This document shows positions 1 to 9,060 of a stretch of 64,000 bases of DNA, piece after piece. How positions within the stretch are numbered: the stretch's first letter is position 1; every line of letters begins with the position of its first letter. The translations under genes and the position numbers were made by a program. The notes beneath the pieces are model-generated. The model saw nothing but the letters and a program-made list of their open reading frames with translations, searched no databases and was not told the origin of the DNA. The DNA comes from Arenibacter troitsensis (GTDB lineage Bacteria > Bacteroidota > Bacteroidia > Flavobacteriales > Flavobacteriaceae): positions 405,453 through 469,452 of the forward strand of contig NZ_FXAO01000004.1 of the NCBI RefSeq assembly GCF_900177645.1, in the 5' to 3' direction.

Positions 1-224
1 GCAAACAAATGATCCGTCTGCATTTTCCAATCCGCTATGGCCCCCAAACTATCCCAATAACTTACACTAATCCCTAATTGGTCCCTTGCGCTTTCAAAAC
101 CTAGAAAACCCGTTTGTCTTTTTGCCAGTGACTCCATTTGCTGGGCCATTTCCTTATACCCCATATTATCTTCAGTGGTAATGGAGGTAAAAATTACGGC
201 ATAATAGGGTTTTGTAAGTTCCAT
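1..224 (-). CDS. antibiotic biosynthesis monooxygenase (ABM)-domain protein, 3' end missing
   Basis: The start codon is at 224 and the gene runs off the left edge, so only the first 74 residues are visible. They begin MELTKPYYAVIFTS and contain the ABM-fold pattern of a first beta strand, a helix (YKEMAQQMESLAKRQTGFLGFES) and then VSYWDSLGAIADWK, typical of small ferredoxin-like dimeric ABM proteins. Members include haem-degrading and quinone-oxidising monooxygenases, but many have no known substrate, so none is claimed here. It starts 2 bases after the stop of the upstream 118-residue gene on the same strand, which suggests one transcript. Confidence 0.75.
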   Translation of the reverse strand, partial: MELTKPYYAVIFTSITTEDNMGYKEMAQQMESLAKRQTGFLGFESARDQLGISVSYWDSLGAIADWKMQTDHLF

Positions 225-226
225 AA

Positions 227-583
227 CTATATGATATATTCCTTTTCCAGGAAATAGCTCACCAAAGCTTCCTTCATTAACACAGATTGTTCGCCCGCTT
301 TTAAAGGGGGAAGTTCTTCCTTTATGTTATAATGCGGCCAACCATCTTCATCAAAAAAATCGAACTCGTAATACCCATATGGTTCCAACAGCCTACAAAT
401 AGCTATATGCATTAGATTTAATTTTTCATCCTTTTTGTAGGTTCTATGAATCTGCCCCAATTCCTGGACGCCTACCAGATATATGATGGCATCCAATTCC
501 AATGGATCGTTGTCCGCAAATTGGGCAGATAATTTTTTTACCAAAGTCTCCCACCTATCCTTTAACTGTGTATCTCTAGACAT
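227..583 (-). CDS. conserved hypothetical protein, about 118 residues
   Basis: I chose the ATG at 583 over an in-frame TTG at 592 because it is the first ATG and gives a natural start (MSRDTQLKDRWETLVKKL). The protein is soluble, acidic and mostly helical, with no signal peptide or membrane segment. Its middle (DAIIYLVGVQELGQ, then KLNLMHIAICRLLEPYGYYEF) looks like a compact helical domain. I do not recognise a named family, though it resembles short uncharacterised flavobacterial proteins. It lies directly upstream of the ABM-domain gene on the minus strand and is divergent from the CvpA gene. Confidence 0.7.
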   Translation of the reverse strand: MSRDTQLKDRWETLVKKLSAQFADNDPLELDAIIYLVGVQELGQIHRTYKKDEKLNLMHIAICRLLEPYGYYEFDFFDEDGWPHYNIKEELPPLKAGEQSVLMKEALVSYFLEKEYII

Positions 584-664
584 TGCAATCAATCTTAATT
601 TAAACTATTCCGGGTTCATTTATCCAAACAGAATAGAATTGTTCAAAGGTACAAATCAAAGTTT

Positions 665-672
665 TATATTTG
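665..672 (+). promoter_or_regulatory. Bacteroidota -7 promoter element for the CvpA gene
   Basis: TATATTTG matches the Bacteroidota sigma-ABfr consensus TAnnTTTG and lies 15 bases before the chosen ATG. A TTG at 639-641 sits 23 bases upstream, near the expected position of the -33 element. Confidence 0.5.
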
Positions 673-687
673 TCAAAAGACTTTTGT

Positions 688-1236
688 ATGGGCATTTTGG
701 ATATTATTATTGGATTACTATTACTATACGGCCTATACAAGGGGATAAAAAATGGTCTCTTGGTAGAATTGGCATCTTTAATTGCACTTATTGCCGGTTT
801 ATACGGTGCCATTCACTTTTCCTATATCGTGGGGGAATATCTTGCCAAAAATATGGATTGGAACGAACGTTATATGAACACTGCTTCCTTCTTGATCACC
901 TTTATAATTATTGTCCTGGTGGTAAATATGGCGGGGAAACTATTGACTAAAATTGCCGATTTTGCCATGTTGGGCTTACTGAATAAAATAGCGGGTGGAA
1001 TATTTGGCGCACTCAAGGTTGCTGTAATCCTAGGCGCCCTTTTGATTTTTTTTGACAAAACCAACAATCAATTGGGGTTTGTTAAACAAGAATCAATTGA
1101 CGAATCCAAACTATATATGCCCGTAAAGGAAATTGGGGCCCTCGTTTTCAGTAAGGTACTAAAGAAAAATGAACCTCTTGAAGTAGAACCATCCCAGAAC
1201 GAGGAGCAAAACGACTTCTTAAAAGTTCGTTGGTAA
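688..1236 (+). CDS. CvpA family inner-membrane protein
   Basis: The 182-residue product starts at MGILDIIIGLLLLYGLYKGIKNGL, the classic N terminus of the CvpA/colicin V production family. The reading frame extends back to a TTG at 670, but that lies inside the likely promoter, so the ATG at 688 is preferred. Four hydrophobic segments are visible (roughly residues 2-18, 22-45, 65-85 and 95-120), followed by a charged cytoplasmic tail. In E. coli CvpA is needed for colicin V export and the family is linked to envelope integrity. The exact role here is unknown. The gene stands alone and ends at a strong hairpin. Confidence 0.85.
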   Translation: MGILDIIIGLLLLYGLYKGIKNGLLVELASLIALIAGLYGAIHFSYIVGEYLAKNMDWNERYMNTASFLITFIIIVLVVNMAGKLLTKIADFAMLGLLNKIAGGIFGALKVAVILGALLIFFDKTNNQLGFVKQESIDESKLYMPVKEIGALVFSKVLKKNEPLEVEPSQNEEQNDFLKVRW

Positions 1237-1288
1237 TTATATCATCCTGTGGCACCAAAAACAATTTGGCAACCATAGGACGATATAA
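1237..1288. terminator. long hairpin between convergent genes
   Basis: TTATATCATCCTGTGG (1237-1252) pairs with CCATAGGACGATATAA (1273-1288) at 14 of 16 positions, and the loop holds a second small stem, CCAAA/TTTGG. It starts right after the CvpA stop codon and lies between convergent genes. There is no clear T run, so rho-independent termination is only likely. Confidence 0.5.
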
Positions 1289-1306
1289 TGTTTAACTCAA
1301 ATTCAA

Positions 1307-1837
1307 TTAATTGGTCGCTTCCGTTTTGGTATAGGTAAATGTAACATCTGTTTGTACGGTCAAACCATTTACATCCGTTATGGTATAATTGGAAGTGGTA
1401 GTAAATGCCGATTTGCCCTCATTAAAAACAATTTTCAAATTTTGGGCGGAACAATTCCCAATTAAACCTAGGATGTCACTGGAAAGTTTCCAAGTCCCTT
1501 CAATCTTAAGTTTATTACTACAGTTGGAAGCATTTTGACCCTGGGCGAATTCGTAGGCGCGACCAGGTCCAAAAGTATACTCGGAATCCTTTTCACAGTC
1601 CGTATATTGCACATAAATATCCTTTTTTGGATTCTGCACGTCGTCTTTGGTAATATCTACTTCCTTTGCCGCAACAATGGCTGTCAACTCCCAAGTTCCT
1701 AGCAGGCCATTTTCCTCCGTAACAAGTGTCCCTTCGTAATCAGCAGGGCATTCAATGGTATTATCCGTACTACATCCTACCAATAAACTGTTAAATGCAA
1801 TTGCTCCAAAGAGCCCAAACCAAATTATTTTTTTCAT
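1307..1837 (-). CDS. lipocalin-like lipoprotein
   Basis: The 176-residue precursor has an SPII signal peptide with lipobox LVGC (Cys22). The mature part contains LLGTWELTAI, the GxW signature at the start of lipocalin-like domains in Bacteroidota lipoproteins, then an alternating beta pattern ending in TDVTFTYTKTEATN. Two further Cys pairs (in IECPAD/YTDCEK and NASNC/IGNCSA) may form disulfides. It is probably an outer-membrane-anchored small-ligand binding or structural protein, but the ligand is unknown. It lies downstream of the macroglobulin gene on the same strand with a gap of 91 bases. Confidence 0.75.
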   Translation of the reverse strand: MKKIIWFGLFGAIAFNSLLVGCSTDNTIECPADYEGTLVTEENGLLGTWELTAIVAAKEVDITKDDVQNPKKDIYVQYTDCEKDSEYTFGPGRAYEFAQGQNASNCSNKLKIEGTWKLSSDILGLIGNCSAQNLKIVFNEGKSAFTTTSNYTITDVNGLTVQTDVTFTYTKTEATN

Positions 1838-1928
1838 ATGATACTGTTTATATTTTTATTCATAAATGCAAAAAACACAAAATGGTTGCGTTAACGAGCG
1901 TTCATTTTTTCAGCACCGCCAAGAACTA

Positions 1929-4900
1929 TTACTGTACTACTTCTACCCATTGGCCCTTGGTTCGTACTGCAAAATCATTGTTGTACATAGCCTCGGCCTG
2001 TATCCCCGGCATGTAATATCTTCCCAAATAAGAGGCGTTCAACAATACCCTAAATACCTTTGTTTCGTTCTTTTTCATGTCAAAATAAAAATTGGCCCTA
2101 TCATCCCTCAAATCAGTATAAGTCACGTCGTTTTCAGCAAAATCACCAAAATCTGTGAACCTGGTATTTACTATTTCCCACCCACTGGGAAATATTTCGG
2201 AAAGTGCCACATTTTTAATCGATTCTGCCTTGGTATTGGTAAGCGATACTTCAGCAACAAAATCCGTGCCCTGCATTATAGAGGAAGGATCCAATTTTAT
2301 ACCGTTTCTTCCCTTAAAGGCCATATTGGCCACTAAATTCCGATCCAATTCCTTTTCCTCTCCTACAGGCAAAATTCCACTCTTAACAATACTCACATAG
2401 AGCACATTTTCGCCAGTATTTTTTATATTGATGGAATTGGTCCCCGTTGTAATACCCAATCCCGTATTGGCCAAGGTTTTGTCCGTATTAATTGCTGTAT
2501 TGCCCCCATTTACGGTTATGTTGGCCTTAATTCCCTTGCCCCCTACCATATGGGCAAATTTTGCCAATGCCAAGAGACAATATGCCGTAGTCTGGGTACT
2601 CATCCATTGATCCGAACTTAAACGCTGTGCCAAAGTCTTGGCCATTTCCTGAGCCTTTACCTTGTCCTTTAAAACCACAAATGTTTCCAAGGCCATCGCC
2701 CTATTTCGATCGGAAGACCCAAAGGTTTGATAATCATGTTTACCATCGGAAAAATCATAATTTGCGGATTTAATTATCTGTTGGGCCACAGTTTCCTGGC
2801 CAACAAGTGCATAAGCAGCCGCCAAGCGGAATTTCCCTTCATTGGATAGCTTGGGCGTTTCCCTTAATCTGTTCATAGAGGCAATATCCGCATTACCTGA
2901 AAGTGCCAAGGTATATAAGCGATACGCCTGGGCCAAATCCGAAGACCCTGTTCCTGATCTCCATTGCCTAGCTATGTTCTGTTGATAATTTAGCCAAGAA
3001 GACCTAAATCCCAATGGCAAAACGTATCCCTTCTTCTCAGCTTCCAATAAAAAGTGGCCCACAAAGGACGAACTCCAATCATCGGCATAATTTTGTCCTG
3101 GCCAATAAGCGAACCCCCCACTTGGCGTTTGATAGTTGCCCACTCTTTTTATGGCACTTTCAACATTTTGCTGTAGCTCTTTTTTCTTAGTTGTGTTAAT
3201 ATCGAAGATATCCGTAATAAACAACTGGGGAAAGGCACTAGCGGTGGTCTGCTCCAAACACCCATGCGGATATTGGATCAAATATTGCATTCTTCCATTA
3301 AAATTCATGGGTGGCAACGTAGAGAATTCCACCTCCGCCTTATTACTGCCCGGAATGCCAAAAGTTTCAAGGTCAATTTTTCTGCTACTAGTGGCCTCCA
3401 GAACAATATCTTCCGTCACCGTAGTCAAAGGATTTGGATTCACCACATCTATTGGCACCTCAAAAGATGCCCTTTCCCCATTTCCCGAAGCCTCCACCAC
3501 AACTTTACCTATGCCATTATAATCGGCCACCTTTAATTGAAAATAGGCCATTTTCTCATCGGGTTGGGTGAAGGAAACGCTTTGTACCGTCTTACCTTCT
3601 ACTGTAAAAGAAGGATCTGGTTTAATTTGTAAGGTCACTTCCTTTACCTTGTTTTCCATAGCAAAAACCGTTACCGGTAAGGTTACCATCTCCCCTGGAG
3701 TGATTTTCCTTGGTAAGGAGGCCAATACCATAAGTGGTTTTCTCACGGGGGTAGTTTTCTCTGCCACACCATAGGCAGCCTCCCCAGAATTCCCGGCTAT
3801 GACCATGGTCCTGACTGAACCAACATATTTGGGAATATCTATCTTATGTGATTTTGTTTCCCCTTTACTCAAGTTAAAGGGACCTAGATAAACCACCATA
3901 GGTTCAAAGCGATTGGCTTTTTTATTTTTGGCTCCGGCCAATTCACCGTCACCACCTATAGCAAATACCTGGTTTATCCTCCCTCCAAAGGCTCCTATTA
4001 CATCATCGTAAACATCCCAACTCTTGACCCCCAATGCTTCCCGGGCATAAAAAGTATTCCACGGATTTGGAGTTTTGTAACCTGTTAGATCCAGCAGTCC
4101 TTCATCTACCATGGCAATACTATAGGTCATGGCCCTGCCTTGTTTCTCATTTACTTTTAAGGTTATACTTTCCTCAGGCCTTAAGACATTCGGCATAGTA
4201 ATTTCTGGTTGCAGCTTGGTCAAAGGATCTTCTACCAATATAGGAACTACCCCATACATTCGTATAGGGGAATCGTTTAAAGTGGTGGCATGGGGTTGCA
4301 GCAAACTTATATTGATATACACATTGGGAGTAAACACTTCGGATATAGGAATTTCAAATTTTGTTTCCCCCTTTTGGGATTCCACCCATTGTGAATGCAG
4401 TACTTCACTACCATTTTCAACGGTAACCAATGCCCTGCCACCCTCCGAACTAGGAAAGGTAACGATAGCCGTTTCCCCTACTTTGTACACTTCCTTATCC
4501 GTGGAGAACACTAACATAGTGGCAGCTGAAGGATCATTTTTCATGCTTTTTCCAGCCCATCCCGGCCAATCTACATATATTGTTTTGCCAGTTGCATGCC
4601 CTCCGTTTGGATCTTCCACCCTAACCAAATATCGGCCCCACTCGGGGTATTTTAGCTCAAAATTAAATGATGCCTTACCATTGGAATTAGTGCTTATGGT
4701 CTCCTCAAAAACTTTTTCCTGATACTCACTACTGCTAAAACTGGAAAGATTATCGGCAGAAGTCTCCCACCACCATCTCCAACCCACTTTATAGATAGTT
4801 GCCTTTAAATTGCCGGTAGCTATGGCATTGCCCATTTCATCTACGGTTACCACCTCAAATTTATGCGGTTGGTCTGTGAGCAACATACCCCTGGTTTTAT

Positions 4901-7439
4901 CACCTTTGGGCACATTAAGGCCTACATAGGTTTTAAATGGCGAAAATTGCTTTGTAAACACGTCCGTACTAAAATCGCCCCCATTTTCATACACCTTGGT
5001 AATAAATGCAGCTGTAAGCATTCCTGGCGCCTGACTGTTAATTTGTGGGTTTATAGAAAAGCCTGCCTTGCCTTCGGAGTTAACGGCATTATTGAATACT
5101 ATCTGGTCCTCGGTGACAAACGCCCTGGTAGGATCATCAAAAACATAAGCCGGAAAGTTCTTAAAGGTTGTTGTCTGTACATTGAATTTTGCCGTAATAT
5201 CCGCTTTTAGGTTTTTGGCCACCGCACCATGAAGCCAAGCTACCTCCAGCATCCCTTTAATGGGTTTGCCAGCGGACAAAACCTCATCTTCAAACTTTGT
5301 CTTGATCTTTAATCTATTTGGCTTTATAGTTTCAATCTTAACGGTCTTTGTGAAGGTTGCCCCACCTACCGAGACCTTTGCCAACCAATTACCTGTAGGT
5401 GCATTTTCATCCGTCCTTAAAATAAAACTGTAAAAATTGTTGAGGGAGTTTGTCCTTACTTCCCTTTGCACCACCTTGTTGTAGGGATCTATCAATTCCA
5501 ATTTAACGGGATGCCCTGCGGGAAGTTTATTGGCCTTATCGTTTAACATAAACGAAAGAAAAAGTTTGTCACCAGGACGCCAGACCCCCCTTTCCCCAAA
5601 AATAAAACCTTTTATTCCCTTTTGGAGGGCTACTCCATCAACATTAAACTTACTAACGGACAACGCGTTTCCATCATTTAGTTTAACATAGGTCTTTTGA
5701 CCATTACTTTCGGCTACCGCAAAGTACGCTAAGTGTTCACTATCAAATATAGAGGTACCATCCAACTCCGTTATTACCTGCCCAATGGGCTGTTGTTGGT
5801 AATTATAGAAAGTTACTTTGGCCCCTGCAATGGGTTCGGTACTTACAATATTATTGACCGCTACAAAATAACTCTTGTTCGCCCCTTGTTTTACTATAAC
5901 CCCCAAATCCGAAGCCAATACATTGGCCCCTACCGTCTTATCATAGTAATAGGAAATATGACAAGGATTATCCCGTTGATTCCAGTCATAGTTAAAGTAA
6001 TAATCCTCATAATAGGATTCCACTCCGTCCCAAGAGCTGTTTTCCGTTTCCTGATCATAATCTTCTTCCGGCGAGGCTTCTTGATCAAAATTGGTGCCGT
6101 CACATTTGTAAAGACTATAGGAGGGCTTAAAACCAAATTCAACTCTATAAATTGCACCTACCTCGGGTGCAATAAGCGTTCTTAAATCTACGGCATGAGC
6201 GGACCATTTACCATGGTTATTGCCTAGGCCGGTTTCCAAATCCAATTTCTTGGAGGCTATGGGCCTTGCCACCGTTTTTAAATTATAACTCCCATTAAGA
6301 TCATTACCTTGTAGGAACTGCAAAATATTGTTCTCAAAAATTTTATAGACGGTTAAGTTGACCGACTTTAGGTTTACCGCTTCAAAATTAATTTTTAGAT
6401 TATTGGAGGATGGTAAAATGGTTCCATTAGACAATAGTCGGACCTCTGGTTTTATTTGTTCGAAGGCTACGCGCTCTGTAAACTTTGTTTTAAGTTTGTA
6501 CCCATCAACACTTTCAATACCTTCAAAAACCTCGAGACTTAAAGTTGTACTCATCTCTTTGGAAGGATATACCTTTAGGGTATTGCCCACTACATCATAT
6601 TTAAGGTTGGCATCGCCCTCCAACACTATAAGACCCTTAAAGTTTTGCCCTTTTTTTAAAGGATCCGAAAAATTGATATTGATGATTTGTTTTTCGCCTG
6701 TTTCCAAGCCAACATCCAGAATTGTAAAATTATTCTTGCCAGGTATCTTTATCGTATTTTCACCAGCACTTTCAATATCCATCCCTGTCCCATCCCATGC
6801 GACCTCCAAGTTGGTATCCTCGGTAAATCGCTGAATGCTATCAATTTTAAAATAAAAATGGGTTCCTTCAGCTATGGAGGTATCAAACTTAACAGGGACC
6901 TTTTTCCCGTTCTGCCTAACCTCCAACAACTGCTTGGCAATTTCCAAACTTAATTGATCAGCGCTTCTTAATTGACCTTCCAAATATTGATAATCCTTGG
7001 AATAGGACTGCAGCGCCTGGGTATAGACATTAAACTGTTGTTTTAAAGTTTTTACTTCAAAATTAAACTTGCGCAACTCCTTTGGAACCCCAGATATCAA
7101 AGATCCAAGATTTAAAGTAAATGTATAGTTGCTGTCCTGCTGAAATCCAACTTCGGGTACAAATGCAATGGTTCTACTGTCCAGGGCTATGACCTTACCA
7201 CTTGTCTTTGGAGTTACCAACAATAAATCACTATCCAATTCTTTCCCGCTTTCCCAAGAGTCAAATGGACGGTTCAATACTACCCTTACATCTGCTTTTA
7301 CAGAAATTATTCCATGGGACACTTCCGTAATATATTCCTGATATAGATTTAAATTATCTACTGGAGCTTTGCCGGTATCTTTTTTAGGGTTACAACCAAC
7401 TATAAAAAGAAATATTAAGGCACGGACAATTAATTTCAT
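1929..7439 (-). CDS. bacterial alpha-2-macroglobulin family lipoprotein
   Basis: The ATG at 7439 gives an SPII signal peptide with lipobox IVGC (Cys16); a start four codons upstream would weaken it. The product has 1,836 residues, in the range of large bacterial macroglobulins. N-terminal MG-type beta domains fill about the first 1,000 residues. The thioester motif CLEQ lies at Cys1394 (bases 3249-3260) inside YPHGCLEQTTASAFPQL and is followed by the alpha/alpha complement-like TED domain (FAYWPGQNYADDWSSSFVGHFLLEAEKKG). An intact thioester predicts a periplasmic protease trap that covalently binds attacking proteases. In proteobacteria such genes often pair with pbpC (penicillin-binding protein 1C), but no pbpC is next to this one. 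Confidence 0.93.
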   Translation of the reverse strand: MKLIVRALIFLFIVGCNPKKDTGKAPVDNLNLYQEYITEVSHGIISVKADVRVVLNRPFDSWESGKELDSDLLLVTPKTSGKVIALDSRTIAFVPEVGFQQDSNYTFTLNLGSLISGVPKELRKFNFEVKTLKQQFNVYTQALQSYSKDYQYLEGQLRSADQLSLEIAKQLLEVRQNGKKVPVKFDTSIAEGTHFYFKIDSIQRFTEDTNLEVAWDGTGMDIESAGENTIKIPGKNNFTILDVGLETGEKQIININFSDPLKKGQNFKGLIVLEGDANLKYDVVGNTLKVYPSKEMSTTLSLEVFEGIESVDGYKLKTKFTERVAFEQIKPEVRLLSNGTILPSSNNLKINFEAVNLKSVNLTVYKIFENNILQFLQGNDLNGSYNLKTVARPIASKKLDLETGLGNNHGKWSAHAVDLRTLIAPEVGAIYRVEFGFKPSYSLYKCDGTNFDQEASPEEDYDQETENSSWDGVESYYEDYYFNYDWNQRDNPCHISYYYDKTVGANVLASDLGVIVKQGANKSYFVAVNNIVSTEPIAGAKVTFYNYQQQPIGQVITELDGTSIFDSEHLAYFAVAESNGQKTYVKLNDGNALSVSKFNVDGVALQKGIKGFIFGERGVWRPGDKLFLSFMLNDKANKLPAGHPVKLELIDPYNKVVQREVRTNSLNNFYSFILRTDENAPTGNWLAKVSVGGATFTKTVKIETIKPNRLKIKTKFEDEVLSAGKPIKGMLEVAWLHGAVAKNLKADITAKFNVQTTTFKNFPAYVFDDPTRAFVTEDQIVFNNAVNSEGKAGFSINPQINSQAPGMLTAAFITKVYENGGDFSTDVFTKQFSPFKTYVGLNVPKGDKTRGMLLTDQPHKFEVVTVDEMGNAIATGNLKATIYKVGWRWWWETSADNLSSFSSSEYQEKVFEETISTNSNGKASFNFELKYPEWGRYLVRVEDPNGGHATGKTIYVDWPGWAGKSMKNDPSAATMLVFSTDKEVYKVGETAIVTFPSSEGGRALVTVENGSEVLHSQWVESQKGETKFEIPISEVFTPNVYINISLLQPHATTLNDSPIRMYGVVPILVEDPLTKLQPEITMPNVLRPEESITLKVNEKQGRAMTYSIAMVDEGLLDLTGYKTPNPWNTFYAREALGVKSWDVYDDVIGAFGGRINQVFAIGGDGELAGAKNKKANRFEPMVVYLGPFNLSKGETKSHKIDIPKYVGSVRTMVIAGNSGEAAYGVAEKTTPVRKPLMVLASLPRKITPGEMVTLPVTVFAMENKVKEVTLQIKPDPSFTVEGKTVQSVSFTQPDEKMAYFQLKVADYNGIGKVVVEASGNGERASFEVPIDVVNPNPLTTVTEDIVLEATSSRKIDLETFGIPGSNKAEVEFSTLPPMNFNGRMQYLIQYPHGCLEQTTASAFPQLFITDIFDINTTKKKELQQNVESAIKRVGNYQTPSGGFAYWPGQNYADDWSSSFVGHFLLEAEKKGYVLPLGFRSSWLNYQQNIARQWRSGTGSSDLAQAYRLYTLALSGNADIASMNRLRETPKLSNEGKFRLAAAYALVGQETVAQQIIKSANYDFSDGKHDYQTFGSSDRNRAMALETFVVLKDKVKAQEMAKTLAQRLSSDQWMSTQTTAYCLLALAKFAHMVGGKGIKANITVNGGNTAINTDKTLANTGLGITTGTNSINIKNTGENVLYVSIVKSGILPVGEEKELDRNLVANMAFKGRNGIKLDPSSIMQGTDFVAEVSLTNTKAESIKNVALSEIFPSGWEIVNTRFTDFGDFAENDVTYTDLRDDRANFYFDMKKNETKVFRVLLNASYLGRYYMPGIQAEAMYNNDFAVRTKGQWVEVVQ

Positions 7440-7791
7440 GAGAAGAACCAATTTAGTACAGTAAAGATATAAGGTTTTCCTTTTGTGGAATATTTTTTGT
7501 TTTAATTAGGATTGACACAATTTTGTGCTTATATAATGGCAATGGCAATTCTATCATCAATAATTAAAATACTTAATGCATTTCAATAATAAAGTTGGAG
7601 TTTACTATCGAAGTAATCTTTGGATTACAGATTTTCATATGAGACATGCATTTCATCGAATAAATCACTTAATAAGACTACTTGCAAAATTATTTTTTTA
7701 ATATTACAACTGTTGGTTACGAGACGCCAATAACGAGAACACAAGAATTCCCCATTCTTCCCTTTCTTCCTACTTACAAATAGAACATTAT
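7440..7791. other. gene-free interval between divergent genes
   Basis: This is a 352-base AT-rich interval between the macroglobulin gene (minus) and the CAP-domain gene (plus), so it should hold both promoters. The only structure I can point to is the short inverted repeat GTAATC-TTTG-GATTAC at 7613-7628. No clear TAnnTTTG element and no convincing small gene is visible. Confidence 0.5.
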
Positions 7792-8268
7792 ATGAAAATG
7801 AAATTGCATTATTTTGTAATGCTTTTGTTCGCATTTGTAGTAGCCTCTTGCAGTACAGAGTCTATTGAGCCGGCAAATATTACCGAAGTCGAAAATGCGG
7901 TTGAAGTGGAGCAGGAATTACTTGGGATCGTTAACGAACATCGTATTTCCCTAGGATATAACGATTTGGATTTTAGTACCGTAGCGTATGAGTACGCTAA
8001 CAAACATACAGATTATATGATAGCCAAAGGCGCTATTAACCATGACAATTTTAGCGCCCGGGCATCGGATATTTCCCAAGCAGTAAATGCGTCTTTTGTC
8101 TCCGAAAATGTAGCGAAGGATTATGATTCTGCCCTAGAGACTTTTCAAAAATGGTTGGCCAGTTCCGACCATAGAAAAACTATGGAAGGAGAATTTACCC
8201 ACACCGCGGTAAGTGTAAAGAGAAATACCGACGGCACTCTATATTTTACACAACTCTTCTATAGATAG
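7792..8268 (+). CDS. CAP (SCP/PR-1) domain lipoprotein
   Basis: The 158-residue precursor has a lipoprotein signal peptide with lipobox VASC (Cys20). The mature domain shows the CAP landmarks: LLGIVNEHRISLGYNDLDF, a central His region (GAINHDNF), SENVA, the W-x-x-S-x-x-HR motif (WLASSDHRKTMEG), and TLYFTQLFYR at the C terminus. CAP proteins are secreted or surface proteins of varied function (lipid binding, proposed proteolysis), and the bacterial versions are mostly unexplained. It stands as a single gene, divergent from the macroglobulin gene. Confidence 0.88.
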   Translation: MKMKLHYFVMLLFAFVVASCSTESIEPANITEVENAVEVEQELLGIVNEHRISLGYNDLDFSTVAYEYANKHTDYMIAKGAINHDNFSARASDISQAVNASFVSENVAKDYDSALETFQKWLASSDHRKTMEGEFTHTAVSVKRNTDGTLYFTQLFYR

Positions 8269-8294
8269 TCTTCTTAAAAGCAGTTTTCTTTTAT

Positions 8295-8302
8295 TATTTT
8301 TG
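8295..8302 (+). promoter_or_regulatory. -7 promoter element for the 3-hydroxyanthranilate dioxygenase gene
   Basis: TATTTTTG matches TAnnTTTG and lies 60 bases upstream of the start codon. No clear -33 element is seen. Confidence 0.35.
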
Positions 8303-8362
8303 ATGTTAAACCGCGTTTTAATATTGGGCGGCATTATAATATTAACTTCAATATGATAGACT

Positions 8363-8908
8363 ATGTCCATAAAGCAACCTTTCCATCTAAATAAATGGCT
8401 TTCCGAAAACAGGGACACTTTAAAACCTCCCGTAGGAAATAAGAACCTGTACGCGGAATCAGGGGACTACATTGTTATGGTAGTTGCCGGCCCCAACGCC
8501 AGAAAAGATTATCACTACAATGAAACAGAGGAACTGTTTTATCAATTGGAAGGTAATATTGAAGTCCATATTCAAGAAAACGGCCAAAAAAAAACGATGT
8601 ATTTGGGACCTGGGGATATGTACCTGCACCCTGCCAAAATACCTCATTCGCCGGTTAGAAAAGAAGGATCCATAGGTCTGGTTATAGAACGCAAACGTGC
8701 CGAAATGAACGTTGATGATGGCTTACTTTGGTTTTGCGATAAGTGCAACAATAAACTATATGAAGTATACTTCACGCTAAATAATATTGAGAAGGACTTT
8801 TTGGGACATTTTAAAACCTTTTATGGTTCGGAAGACCTTAGAACCTGCAGTAATTGTGGCACTGTAATGCCCGTTGACGAAAGATTTATTGCCAAGGAAG
8901 ACCAATAA
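8363..8908 (+). CDS. nbaC: 3-hydroxyanthranilate 3,4-dioxygenase
   Basis: The 181-residue cupin protein opens the ring of 3-hydroxyanthranilate to 2-amino-3-carboxymuconate semialdehyde, the step leading to quinolinate/NAD or to tryptophan and nitrobenzoate breakdown. The metal ligands of the characterised Cupriavidus enzyme (His51, Glu57, His95) are at the same positions here, in DYHYNETEELFYQLEGN and PAKIPHSPVR. The C-terminal rubredoxin-like second iron site is also intact: CDKC (125-128) and CSNC (162-165). No other kynurenine-pathway gene is adjacent. The neighbour is an ALDH7-type dehydrogenase about 150 bases downstream with its own promoter. Confidence 0.95.
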   Translation: MSIKQPFHLNKWLSENRDTLKPPVGNKNLYAESGDYIVMVVAGPNARKDYHYNETEELFYQLEGNIEVHIQENGQKKTMYLGPGDMYLHPAKIPHSPVRKEGSIGLVIERKRAEMNVDDGLLWFCDKCNNKLYEVYFTLNNIEKDFLGHFKTFYGSEDLRTCSNCGTVMPVDERFIAKEDQ

Positions 8909-9018
8909 ATTGTGTTCATTTTCCCGTATAGCCTCCTTTAAGCTAAGTTGGGCCTAAACCGTAGAACTTACTTTAAAACATTTATGGTTAGTTACGCCCT
9001 AAACTGCACATTAATTTG

Positions 9019-9026
9019 TAAATTTG
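9019..9026 (+). promoter_or_regulatory. -7 promoter element for the ALDH7 gene
   Basis: TAAATTTG matches TAnnTTTG and lies 34 bases before the ATG at 9061. The ALDH gene probably has its own transcript separate from nbaC. Confidence 0.45.
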
Positions 9027-9060
9027 AAAAATATAACAATTCACGATAAAATAGTTATAA

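Noticed and set aside
7625-7834. Minus-strand frame upstream of the CAP-domain gene
   Set aside because: It covers the CAP-domain signal peptide and the AT-rich leader; composition looks non-coding.
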